Source: CAWGJC01 sp965276665 (GTDB taxonomy: Bacteria; Pseudomonadota; Alphaproteobacteria; Acetobacterales; Acetobacteraceae). Taken from it: 64,000 bases of DNA. The stretch lies in assembly GCA_965276665.1 (NCBI GenBank), contig OZ255620.1, positions 3,720,001 through 3,784,000 of the forward strand, given 5' to 3'. Position 1 is the stretch's first letter. Each line of letters opens with the position of its first letter. The notes below the pieces were generated by a model. It saw nothing but the letters and a program-made list of their open reading frames with translations. It was not told the origin of the DNA and did no database searches. Below are positions 8,336 to 16,642 of this stretch, piece after piece. The position numbers and the translations under genes are program-made.

Positions 8336-9853
8336 ATGATGCGGCTGATCTACGTCCTGTTCGACAGTCTCAACCGGCATGCGCTCGAGTGCTATGGCGG
8401 CAACGAAGTGCCGACGCCCAACCTCGACGCGCTGGCGGCGCGCGGCGTCGTGTTCGACAACCATTATGTCGGCAGCCTGCCCTGCATGCCGGCGCGGCGG
8501 GACCTGCATACCGGCAGGCTGAATTTCCTGCATCGCGCCTGGGGACCGCTCGAGCCGTTCGACAATTCCTTTCCGGAAATCCTGCGCACGAAGGGCGTCT
8601 ATTCCCATCTCGTGACGGATCATTACCATTACTTCGAGGATGGCGGCGTCGGCTATCACGGCCGCTACTCGTCCTGGGAATTCTTCCGTGGGCAGGAGAA
8701 GGACAAGTGGAAGGGCATGGTGCGGCCGCCGATCGAGCAGATGCGCGGCCGCTATCATCCGACCCAGTTCGACGGCAAGACCGACCCGAACGCGGCGATG
8801 CCGTACTACGTGTCGCGCGAGCATATCCGCGCGGAGGAGGATTTCCCGATCGCGCAATGCACCGAGGCGGCGCTCGAATTCCTCGAGACCAACCGCGATG
8901 TCGAGGATTGGGTCCTGCACCTCGAATGCTTCGATCCGCACGAGCCGTTCTTCGCCGCCGCGCGGTTCCGCGACGGGCTCGAGACCGATTACCAGGGCCC
9001 GGTGCTCGACTGGCCAGTCTATGGCCGCGCCGATTACCTGTTGCAGGAGCAGCAGGAATTGCGCGCCAATTACCTTGGGCTGGTCGCGATGTGCGACGAC
9101 TATCTCGGCCGCGTGCTGCGCTGGCTCGATGCGAACGATGCGTGGCGGAACACCGCCGTCATCCTCTCGACCGATCATGGGCTGCTGCTCGGCGAACATG
9201 AATACTGGGGGAAGAACCGGCCGCCCTTCTTCAACGAGGTCGTGCATATCCCGCTGATGATCTGGCATCCGGATTACGCGCATCGCGCCGGCGCACGCAT
9301 CCGCTCGCTCACGCAGACCATTGATCTGATGCCGACGATCCTTGCTATGTTCGGGGCGCCGAACCCGCCGGAAGCGCGCGGCCACTCCCTGCTGCCGCTG
9401 CTCGCCGCCGACACGCCGATCCGCGACGGCGCGATCTATGGCCAGTTCGGCGGCGCCACCAATGTCACGGATGGGCGCTTCACCTATTTCCGCTATCCGC
9501 CGCCCGGCAATGCGGAGACGATGTTTCATTACACGCTCATGCCGATGCATATGCGCAGCTTCTTCGAGGCGGTCGAGCTCGACGGCGCGCGGCTCTGCGA
9601 GGGGTTCGACTTCACCAAGGGTCTGCAGGTCCTGAAGGTGCCGGTGATCGCCGAGGCGGCGGCGAACATGGCGCGCCGCTATCCGGCGCTCGACGCGCGC
9701 ACCGTGCTCTATGATGTCACGCGGGATGGCGGCCAGCGGCAGCCGTTGGAAAATCCCGAGATCGAGGCGCGGATGGTCGCGCTGCTCCGGAAGCTGATGC
9801 GTGAGCATGATGCGCCGCCGGAGGCGTTCGCCCGGCTCGGCCTCTCCGCATGA
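8336..9853 (+). CDS. Sulfatase / phosphonate monoester hydrolase family protein
   Basis: 505-aa alkaline-phosphatase-superfamily hydrolase. The formylglycine signature C-x-P-x-R is C50-M-P-A-R54, so maturation by a formylglycine-generating enzyme encoded elsewhere is expected. Metal ligands are suggested by D10 in the N-terminal FDSLNRHALECYG and by STDHGLLLGEHEYWGK near residue 278. No signal peptide is visible, so it is probably cytoplasmic, as in phosphonate/sulfate monoester hydrolases. Two adjacent ATGs (8336, 8339) are possible starts behind the GGGAGG that lies in the inverted repeat. The stop overlaps the GntR gene (ATGA). The MFS gene that follows may import the ester. Confidence 0.88.
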   Translation: MMRLIYVLFDSLNRHALECYGGNEVPTPNLDALAARGVVFDNHYVGSLPCMPARRDLHTGRLNFLHRAWGPLEPFDNSFPEILRTKGVYSHLVTDHYHYFEDGGVGYHGRYSSWEFFRGQEKDKWKGMVRPPIEQMRGRYHPTQFDGKTDPNAAMPYYVSREHIRAEEDFPIAQCTEAALEFLETNRDVEDWVLHLECFDPHEPFFAAARFRDGLETDYQGPVLDWPVYGRADYLLQEQQELRANYLGLVAMCDDYLGRVLRWLDANDAWRNTAVILSTDHGLLLGEHEYWGKNRPPFFNEVVHIPLMIWHPDYAHRAGARIRSLTQTIDLMPTILAMFGAPNPPEARGHSLLPLLAADTPIRDGAIYGQFGGATNVTDGRFTYFRYPPPGNAETMFHYTLMPMHMRSFFEAVELDGARLCEGFDFTKGLQVLKVPVIAEAAANMARRYPALDARTVLYDVTRDGGQRQPLENPEIEARMVALLRKLMREHDAPPEAFARLGLSA

Positions 9854-10554
9854 GCATCGGGACGGCCAGCCTCGCCTCGCAGGTCTATGACGAGCTCAGG
9901 CGACGGATCACCGAGCAGCGGCTGCGGGGCGGCGCCCGGCTCGCCGTCATTCCGCTCGCGGAGGATTTCGGCATCAGCCCGACGCCGGTCCGGGAGGCTC
10001 TGGCGCGGCTGCAGGCGGATGGCCTCGTCTTGCTCGCGCGCAACCGTGGCTACAGCGTGGCGCCCGGCCCGGACGCGGCGAGCCTGATGCGATGGATGGA
10101 TGCGCGCGTGATCCTGGAAGTGAACACGCTGCGCCTCGCCGCCGCCGAGTTGAGCGACGACGTGCTCATGCGCCTGCAGAACCTGAACGATCGCATGGCG
10201 CGCGGCCGGTTCACCGGCGAGTTCGACCGCGTCAGGACCTTTGCGCAGCTCAACACCGAGTTTCACGGCGCGCTGGTGGCAGCCGCCGACAATCCCTTCC
10301 TGCTGCGCGCCTGGCGGCAGGTGGCGCTGACCGCGCAATTTTCGCGCGTGCACTATCGCGCCGGGGTGCGGCATCAGGCGGCGATCGCGGCGGAGCATCA
10401 GGCGGTGATCGACGCGTTGCGCGCGCGCGACATCGACGGGGCCGCCGAGGCGCTCCGCCGGCACATCGCCGACAGCCTGGATCGCGATCAATCAGACCGG
10501 AGCGCGATCGCCAAAACGCCGCGTATCGGGCGCGAGGCAGAGGCGGTTCGGTGA
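9850..10554 (+). CDS. GntR-family transcriptional regulator (FCD/FadR type)
   Basis: 234 aa. The N-terminal winged helix (VYDELRRRITEQRLRGGARL, then FGISPTPVREALARLQADGLV) is followed by an all-helical FCD effector domain with RTFAQLNTEFHGALVAAADNPF and EHQAVIDALRARDIDGA. Such proteins usually repress catabolic operons and respond to the substrate or an intermediate. It sits in the middle of the sulfatase-MFS operon (ATGA overlap upstream, GTGA overlap downstream), so it probably regulates it. The inverted repeat at 8299-8332 is the best candidate operator. Confidence 0.9.
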   Translation: MSIGTASLASQVYDELRRRITEQRLRGGARLAVIPLAEDFGISPTPVREALARLQADGLVLLARNRGYSVAPGPDAASLMRWMDARVILEVNTLRLAAAELSDDVLMRLQNLNDRMARGRFTGEFDRVRTFAQLNTEFHGALVAAADNPFLLRAWRQVALTAQFSRVHYRAGVRHQAAIAAEHQAVIDALRARDIDGAAEALRRHIADSLDRDQSDRSAIAKTPRIGREAEAVR

Positions 10555-11855
10555 GCCAGCGCGCCCAGACGATCGACGCCGCCGGCGCGCTGCGGCCGAG
10601 CCGCGTGCGGGCCTTCATCGTGCTGCTGCTGTTCGTCACCGTCGTCATCAACTATCTCGATCGCAGCAGCATCTCGATTGCCGGTCCGCTGATCGGGCAT
10701 GATCTCGGGCTGCGGCCGGCGCAGCTCGGGCTGCTCTTCTCGGCCTTTGCCTGGGCGTACGCGCCGCTGCAGATTCCCGGCGGCCTGCTGGTCGATCGCG
10801 TGCCGCCGCGCATCCTCTATCCGGTGGCGATCATTCTCTGGTCGATCGCGGCGATGCTGCACAGCATTGCCGGGACGATGGTGCAATTCTTCGCGCTCCG
10901 CCTCCTGCTCGGGGCCTGCGAGGTGCCGGCCTTTCCGATCAACAACCGCATCATCACGAGCTGGCTGCCGGAGCGCGAGCGTGCCTCCGCGGTCGGGTTC
11001 TACACCTCCGGCCAATATGTCGGCCTGGCGTTTCTCACGCCGGTTCTGGTGCTGGTGCAGCATCAATTCGGCTGGCGGTCGATGTTTCTCGGCACCGGCA
11101 TGATCGGCGCGGTATGGGGCGTGCTCTTCTTCTTGCTCTATGCCGATCCGCGGCGCTCCCGGCGGGTCAATGCGGCCGAGCTCGCGCTGATCGCGGAAGG
11201 CGGCGGGCAGCTCGACTGGACTTCGCGGAACGCCGGCAGCACGGCGGCCCCGGTGACGCTCGGGCGCGCGTTGCGCGGGCCGAAACTCTGGGGCCTGTTC
11301 CTCGGCCAGAGCTGCATCACCGCGACGAGCTGGTTCTTCTTGACCTGGTTCCCGACCTATCTCGTCCGCTATCGCCATATCGACTTCATCAAGGTCGGGT
11401 TCATGGCGACGCTGCCGTTCCTCGCCGCCTATCTCGGCGTGCTGCTCTCGGGTTTCCTCTCCGATCGGCTGGTGCGGCGCGGCTGGTCGCTCGCGGCGGC
11501 GCGCAAATTGCCGATCGTCGCAGGGTTGCTGCTGGCGACGACGATCATCGGCGCGAATTACGTGCAGAGCCCCGCGCTGATCATCGGCTTTCTCACCCTC
11601 GCATTCTTCGGCAATGGCATGGCGGCGATCACCTGGTCGCTGGTCTCGACCATCGCGCCGCTCAACCTGATCGGGCTGGTGGGCGGCCTGTTCAATTTTT
11701 GCGGCACGGCCTCCGGCATCATCGTGCCGCTGGTCATCGGCCTGCTGATCAATGGTGACAATTTCGCGCCGGCGCTGGTCTTCGTGAGCGCGCTCGGCCT
11801 GGTGGGGGCGTGCTCGTATCTGTTCCTGGTCGGCACGGTCGAGCGCATCCGCTGA
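10551..11855 (+). CDS. MFS transporter, anion:cation symporter type
   Basis: 434 aa from GTG 10551, which overlaps the GntR stop as GTGA. About twelve membrane segments are visible. The ACS-family signature VVINYLDRSSISIAGPLI lies in the first helix. GGLLVDRVPPR in the loop after helix 2 and a long central loop (DPRRSRRVNAAELALIAEGGG) also fit. Relatives carry organic anions such as glucarate, phthalate or tartrate. In this operon it is likely to import the anionic substrate or product of the sulfatase-like enzyme. Confidence 0.88.
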   Translation: MSQRAQTIDAAGALRPSRVRAFIVLLLFVTVVINYLDRSSISIAGPLIGHDLGLRPAQLGLLFSAFAWAYAPLQIPGGLLVDRVPPRILYPVAIILWSIAAMLHSIAGTMVQFFALRLLLGACEVPAFPINNRIITSWLPERERASAVGFYTSGQYVGLAFLTPVLVLVQHQFGWRSMFLGTGMIGAVWGVLFFLLYADPRRSRRVNAAELALIAEGGGQLDWTSRNAGSTAAPVTLGRALRGPKLWGLFLGQSCITATSWFFLTWFPTYLVRYRHIDFIKVGFMATLPFLAAYLGVLLSGFLSDRLVRRGWSLAAARKLPIVAGLLLATTIIGANYVQSPALIIGFLTLAFFGNGMAAITWSLVSTIAPLNLIGLVGGLFNFCGTASGIIVPLVIGLLINGDNFAPALVFVSALGLVGACSYLFLVGTVERIR

Positions 11856-11936
11856 CGCCCCCGCGCTGACGCCCGGCGCTTGGGGTGCGCGCGACATGGC
11901 CCTAAGCTCCGCCGGCAACGGAGCGGGGTGGCGCCG

Positions 11937-12947
11937 ATGGAGAGCGAGCGGCAGCGGATCGGCGATCTTCTTCTGGCGAGCGGGGAGGTGCTGCCCGACG
12001 TTCACCTCGCCTATGTGACACAGGGGCGTCTCGCGCCGGATGGGCGCAATGCCGTTCTGCTGACCCACGGCTATACCAGCAGCCATCTCATGGCGGGCAG
12101 CGGCGCCTCCGAGGGGCCGTGGAGCCGGCTGGTCGGGCCGGGTCGGGCGATCGACACGGACCGGTTCTTCGTCGTGAGCTCGAACATGCTCGGCTCGTCC
12201 TATGGCTCGACCGCGCCGGCCAGCGGGAATCCCGAAACGGGCCGGCCGTATGGGCCGGATTTCCCCGCGATCACCGTGACCGACATCGTCACCGCGCAGC
12301 AGCGTCTGCTCGAGGCGCTCGGCGTGACGCATCTCGCAGCCGTGGTCGGGCCCTCCTATGGCGGGTTCCAGGCCTTCCAATGGGCGGTCACGTTTCCCGA
12401 TGCGATGCAGGCGATCGTGACGGTGGTCTCGGCGCCGAGCCGCCCGGTGCGGACCGATCTCGCCGCGATGGAGGCACGCTTCGCCCGCGATCCGAACTGG
12501 CAGGGCGGCCACCATTACGCGTCCGGCGGCATCGTCCCGACAATGACGGCGCTGCGCGAGGAGACGCTGCGCCGCTATGGCGCGGAGCAGGAGCTCGCCG
12601 CGCGATTTCCCGACACGGCGGCGCGCGATGCGGAAATCCACCGTCGGTCGGCCGCCTGGGGCGCCGAGTTCGATCCGCATTCGCTGCTCGTGCTCGGCCG
12701 CGCGGCGAATGCGTATGATGTGACGCCGAATCTCGCCCGCATCCGGGCGCGCGTTCTCTACGTGCTCTCGCGCACCGACGTGCTGTTCCCGCCCGCGCTC
12801 GCCGCGATGGTGATGCCGGCGCTCCATGCGGCCGGCGTGACGGGGTCCTATCTCGAGATCGACAGCGAGCACGGGCATCTCGCCTCCGGCACCGATGCGG
12901 CAAAATGGGCGGGCGGGTTGCGGGCGTTCATGGCCGACCTCATCTAG
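11937..12947 (+). CDS. Alpha/beta hydrolase of the homoserine O-acetyltransferase (MetX) family
   Basis: 336 aa from ATG 11937 behind GGAGCGGGGTGG. MetX-like features are VTQGRLAPDGRNAVLLTHGYTS, FVVSSNMLGSSYGSTAP and DIVTAQQRLLEALGV. The nucleophile elbow is GPSYGG with S140. Downstream lie YVLSRTDVLFPP (acidic residue) and a catalytic His in SEHGHLAS. True MetX proteins usually have GGSMGG and a longer chain, so this may be a hydrolase of the same fold rather than a methionine-pathway enzyme. It lies 81 bp after the MFS gene and may belong to that operon. Confidence 0.8.
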   Translation: MESERQRIGDLLLASGEVLPDVHLAYVTQGRLAPDGRNAVLLTHGYTSSHLMAGSGASEGPWSRLVGPGRAIDTDRFFVVSSNMLGSSYGSTAPASGNPETGRPYGPDFPAITVTDIVTAQQRLLEALGVTHLAAVVGPSYGGFQAFQWAVTFPDAMQAIVTVVSAPSRPVRTDLAAMEARFARDPNWQGGHHYASGGIVPTMTALREETLRRYGAEQELAARFPDTAARDAEIHRRSAAWGAEFDPHSLLVLGRAANAYDVTPNLARIRARVLYVLSRTDVLFPPALAAMVMPALHAAGVTGSYLEIDSEHGHLASGTDAAKWAGGLRAFMADLI

Positions 12948-13073
12948 CCGCTACTTACCGATAGGAAACCCTCCTCCGCTTTCGGCACCCCACGATCCCG
13001 CGGCCGACCGTTCGGCCGATCCCGGAGCGCACACCCTCTCCCGACCCATCACCGCTCGGACGACCCGGACTTC

Positions 13074-14918
13074 ATGACGCATTCACTCCGCGGACCATTC
13101 TGCACGCGATCCGGCGCCCGGCCGCTGCTGCTGGAGCGGTTGCGGGCCCTGGTGCCGAACGTCACTGGCCTGCGGGTGCCGCGGGTCGCGTCGCTCGTGC
13201 TGCTGCTGCCCTATATGCGTCCCTATCGCTGGCGCGTCGCGGCGGCGGCGGCCTCGCTGCTGGCGGCGTCGGGATTGCTGCTCGGGCTCGGGCAGGGGGT
13301 TCGCCAGCTCATTGATACGGGGTTCACCGGCGGCGACGCCTCCCGCCTCAACCACGCCGCGCTGATCATGTTCGCCGTGGTCGCCGGCCTCGCGCTCGCG
13401 ACCTTCGTCCGCTACTACATGATCTCGTGGCTCGGCGAGCGCGTGGCGGCGGATTTGCGGCGCGACATGTTCGACCGGGTCATCACCCTCTCGCCCGCCT
13501 TTTTCGAGACGGCGCGCACCGGCGACATCCTGACGCGGCTGACCGCCGACATCTCCGTTCTGCAATCCCTGATCGGCTCGGCGATCTCGCTCTGGCTGCG
13601 CAACGCCATCCTGGCGGTGGGCGGGCTGATCATGATGATCGTCACCAGCCCGAAGCTGGCCGGTATCGTGCTGCTGATCATCCCCCTCGTGATGCTGCCG
13701 CTGATCACCTTCGGGCGGCGGGAGCGAAAGCTCTCGCGCGCGGCGCAGGATCGTATCGCCGATCTCGGGGCGTTCGCGGAAGAAACGGTCAATGCGCTGC
13801 GCACCGTGCAGGCCTTCACGCATGAACCGGTCGATCGCATGCGCTTCGCCGCGGAGGCCGAGCGGTCCGTGATGACCGCGATGCGGCGCATCGCCAGCCG
13901 CGCGACGCTGCTGTTCGGCGTGATCCTGCTCGGCTTCGGCGCCATCGTGTTCAGCCTCTGGATCGGCGGTCGCGATGTCCTTGCCGGACAGATGAGCGGC
14001 GGCGCGCTGTCGGCCTTCCTGTTCTACGCGGTGATCCTGGCGACGGCGGGCGCGCAGGTGAGCGAGATGTTGGGCGAGCTGCAGCGCGCGAGCGGGGCCG
14101 CGGAGCGTCTGCAGGAATTGCTCGACGAGCGGCCCACCATCACGGTGCCGGCGCATCCGCTGGCGCTCCCGCCCGTCGCGGTCGGCGCGCTCGGCTTCGA
14201 GCACGTGCAATTCCGTTATCCGGCGAGACCGGATACCTCCGCACTCGCGGATTTCTCGCTCGAGGTGCGGCCGGGCGAGACGGTCGCGCTGGTCGGTCCG
14301 TCCGGCGCCGGCAAGACCACCGTGCTCCAGATGGTGCTGCGCTTCTACGATCCCGAGAGCGGATTAGTGCGGCTCGACGGCGTCGACGTGGCCCGCGTGG
14401 ACCCGAAGGATCTACGGCAGCGTGTCGGCATCGTGCCGCAGGATCCGGTGATCTTCAGCACGACGGCCTGGGAGAATATCCGGTTCGGGCGCCCCGATGC
14501 GACGAATGAGGAGATTCGCGCCGCCGCGCATGCCGCGCACGCCGACTTCCTGGAGCGCCTGCCCGACGGGTTCGAGACGTTCCTCGGCGAGAAGGGCGTG
14601 CGCCTGTCCGGCGGCCAGCGCCAGCGCATCGCGATCGCCCGCGCGATTCTGCGCGACCCTTCCGTGCTTCTGCTGGATGAGGCGACGAGCGCGCTGGATG
14701 CGGAATCCGAGCGCGTCGTGCAGGAGGCGCTGACCTCGCTGTCACGCGGCAGGACAACGCTGGTCGTCGCGCATCGTCTCGCCACGATCCGCAAGGCGGA
14801 CCGTATCGTCGTCATGGAGGCCGGCCGGATCGTCGCGAGCGGCCGGCACGAGGCGCTGATCCGCGAAGGCGGCCTCTACGCCCATCTCGCCGAGCTGCAA
14901 TTCGGCCTCACCCGCTGA
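13074..14918 (+). CDS. ABC exporter, fused transmembrane and ATP-binding domains (MsbA-like)
   Basis: 614-aa half-transporter. An N-terminal membrane domain of six helices begins near residue 40 (LVLLLPYMRPYRWRVA). It includes LGERVAADLRRDMFDRVITL and FFETARTGDILTRLTADI. The nucleotide domain has Walker A GPSGAGKTT near residue 408, the signature LSGGQRQR near 511, VLLLDEATSALD, and the H-loop VVAHRLATIRKAD. It should work as a homodimer exporting lipids or hydrophobic compounds. It stands alone, with repeat element A directly after its stop. Confidence 0.92.
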   Translation: MTHSLRGPFCTRSGARPLLLERLRALVPNVTGLRVPRVASLVLLLPYMRPYRWRVAAAAASLLAASGLLLGLGQGVRQLIDTGFTGGDASRLNHAALIMFAVVAGLALATFVRYYMISWLGERVAADLRRDMFDRVITLSPAFFETARTGDILTRLTADISVLQSLIGSAISLWLRNAILAVGGLIMMIVTSPKLAGIVLLIIPLVMLPLITFGRRERKLSRAAQDRIADLGAFAEETVNALRTVQAFTHEPVDRMRFAAEAERSVMTAMRRIASRATLLFGVILLGFGAIVFSLWIGGRDVLAGQMSGGALSAFLFYAVILATAGAQVSEMLGELQRASGAAERLQELLDERPTITVPAHPLALPPVAVGALGFEHVQFRYPARPDTSALADFSLEVRPGETVALVGPSGAGKTTVLQMVLRFYDPESGLVRLDGVDVARVDPKDLRQRVGIVPQDPVIFSTTAWENIRFGRPDATNEEIRAAAHAAHADFLERLPDGFETFLGEKGVRLSGGQRQRIAIARAILRDPSVLLLDEATSALDAESERVVQEALTSLSRGRTTLVVAHRLATIRKADRIVVMEAGRIVASGRHEALIREGGLYAHLAELQFGLTR

Positions 14919-14925
14919 GCGCGTC

Positions 14926-15033
14926 CTAGAGCATCATCCGTTCGAACGGAATCGTTCGAGCGGATAAAGATGCTCGCCAAAACAGAAAGCTCGAGCCTGT
15001 GCAGTGAGCGAATGGGAACGGAACATGCTCTAG
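14926..15033. repeat. Dispersed palindromic element A (family 1, CTAGAGC ends)
   Basis: A 108-bp element with terminal inverted repeats CTAGAGCATCATCCGTTC (14926-14943) and the complement of CTAGAGCATGTTCCGTTC (15016-15033), 16 of 18 matching. It holds an inner inverted repeat around CGTTCGAACGG. No coding capacity is seen. It resembles a MITE-like or REP-like unit. Its right end supplies the TAG stop of the minus-strand gene at 15030. A related copy is at 26681-26777. Confidence 0.85.
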
Positions 15034-16025
15034 CGCGTCCCCGGTTCGGGTTCCGCGGCGCCGCCGAGCGTGTAGATCCGCGTTTCGCCGAAACCCTGGG
15101 TGACGAACGCCGCCGCATCGAGGCCGGCCGAGTCGCGCGCCGCGCGCATGGCGGCGGGCGGCGCGTCGATCGCCTCGTCGGTGAGCTGGAACGTGCCGAA
15201 ATGCATGCCGACGGAATGCGCCGCGCCGAGCGTCTGATGCGCCGTTACCGCCTTTTCCGGGTCCATGTGCATCGCCGACATCAGCCAGCGCGGATCATAG
15301 GCGCCGATCGGCAGCAGCGCGACATCCGGCGCGCCGAGGCGCGCGCGGATCTCCGCCCAATGCGGGCCGGACGCGGAATCACCGGCGAAGAACACGCGGC
15401 CGCTTTCAGTGCGCAGCATGAAGCCGCCCCACAAGGTCCGGTTGACGTTGAACGGCGTGCGCGCCGAGAAATGCCGTGCCGGCGTGGCGGTGACGCGCAA
15501 CCCGGCGATGGTCGCGCTCTCCCACCAATCAAGCTCCGTCGTCGCGATGCCGAGCCGGCCGAGCAGTTTTCCGTTGCCGAGCAGCGTCGCCACCGGTGCC
15601 GCAAACCGGCGCTGCAATGCACGCAGGCTCGGCAGGTCCATGTGATCGTAATGGCTGTGCGACAGCAGGATGAGATCGGGCCGGGGAAGCTCGTCGATCG
15701 CGAGGCCGGGCGGCCGCGCCCGCTTCGGCCCGGCCCATGAGACGGGAGAGCAGCGCAGGCTGAACATCGGGTCCGTCAGGATCCGCATCCCCGGCAGGCC
15801 GATCAGGAAGCTCGCGTGATTGATGAAGGTGATCGCGACGGTGCCGGGGCCCACGATCTCCGGCGGCGGCGCGAAGCGCGGATCAGGAGGAGCCGGCTGC
15901 CACGGGACCCGGCCGCCGGCGAGCCGCCACCGCAGCACCTGCAGAAATCGTCGTCCTGCGGCCTGGCCGGGATTGAAGAAACGCCGCCCATCGGAATGGT
16001 CGGAAGGCGGGAAGGGTCTAGGCAT
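15030..16025 (-). CDS. MBL-fold metallo-hydrolase (UlaG/NAPE-PLD-like)
   Basis: 331 aa. The metallo-beta-lactamase motif is H123-S-H125-Y-D127-H128 within LLSHSHYDHMDLP. Further metal-site segments are TPARHFSARTP, VFFAGDSASGPHW and AMHMDPEKAVTAHQTLGA. The layout ITFINHASFLIGLPGMRILTDPMFS at the N-side is typical of the UlaG/YfiQ/NAPE-PLD-like group, whose members cleave lactones or phosphodiesters. The exact substrate cannot be read. The stop codon TAG lies in the terminal CTAG of repeat element A, so the insertion may have set the present C-terminus. No ribosome site is obvious before the ATG. Confidence 0.87.
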   Translation of the reverse strand: MPRPFPPSDHSDGRRFFNPGQAAGRRFLQVLRWRLAGGRVPWQPAPPDPRFAPPPEIVGPGTVAITFINHASFLIGLPGMRILTDPMFSLRCSPVSWAGPKRARPPGLAIDELPRPDLILLSHSHYDHMDLPSLRALQRRFAAPVATLLGNGKLLGRLGIATTELDWWESATIAGLRVTATPARHFSARTPFNVNRTLWGGFMLRTESGRVFFAGDSASGPHWAEIRARLGAPDVALLPIGAYDPRWLMSAMHMDPEKAVTAHQTLGAAHSVGMHFGTFQLTDEAIDAPPAAMRAARDSAGLDAAAFVTQGFGETRIYTLGGAAEPEPGTR

Positions 16026-16301
16026 AGCGGGCGTTATCGCGCCGAAGCCGGCGCGGGTCCCCGGCGATCCAGCTCGAGCCGCCGGGCCTTATTCGGGGCG
16101 AGATAGATCTGCACGATGGCGAGCATCACGTCTGGGAAGGCTGGGAGAGCCAGGTGGTCGCGAAGGATGTCACGCCGCCGATCACGGCGCCAGCCAGGCC
16201 GGAACAGGCCGAAACGTACGCAGCTTCCAACGCGGGTCACCCGGTGCAATCCTGGAACCAGCCGATCTTGTACCCGCTCTGGAGCCGGAGCGCCCTATCT
16301 T

Positions 16302-16350
16302 AGAGCCTGTTTGGAAACGCGCTCTGGCGGCCGTCTGACAAACAGGCTCT
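16302..16350. repeat. 49-bp palindromic unit with 12-bp perfect arms
   Basis: AGAGCCTGTTTG (16302-16313) and CAAACAGGCTCT (16339-16350) are perfect complements around 25 bp. This looks like the two ends of a very short mobile remnant, or a hairpin. Confidence 0.7.
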
Positions 16351-16436
16351 TCTGCATGATGGATGAGGGGGCCTCGTCCGTCCTGCGCAGTCGTGACGCG
16401 GCATGGGCGGCATCGCCAAAATCCGTGGCGCGCATG

Positions 16437-16561
16437 AGAGCTTTTTCAGTTAAGCCGGCGCCGGCCCTCGCCTCCGCCGCCTCCCAACGAAAGTATACTA
16501 CCGAGGGGGCCGGGTGGGGCGAGGGCCGGCGCCGCCTCCATCGAAGGTGAAAATGCTCTAG
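16437..16561. repeat. Dispersed palindromic element C (family 2, CTAGAGC ends)
   Basis: The left end is AGAGCTTTTTCAGTTAAGCC; the right end is the complement of CTAGAGCATTTTCACCTTCG. The inner GCCGGCGCCGGCCCTCGCC is matched by GGCGAGGGCCGGCGCCGCC near the other end, so most of the element can fold into one stem. A core CGAAAGTAT is shared with element D (43829-43957). Confidence 0.8.
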
Positions 16562-16642
16562 CGTCCCTGGCGCGTGCCGTAGAAGCGAGCCGCCGCCGCA
16601 CCGACCGGCGGCGGTGCGAGGCGCGGGGAGGCGGAGGCGGGG

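Larger units (their letters stand above)
16026..16642. other. Gene-poor stretch rich in palindromic repeats
   Basis: About 600 bp with no supportable gene. It contains a short palindrome (16302-16350) and repeat element C (16437-16561). Short open frames on both strands near 16030-16300 have no recognisable family. It looks like a landing zone for small elements. Confidence 0.6.

Noticed and set aside
10488..12878. A 796-codon minus-strand open frame
   Set aside because: It covers the MFS and MetX-like genes in antisense; composition is Arg/Gly/Ala/His with no domain and no ribosome site.
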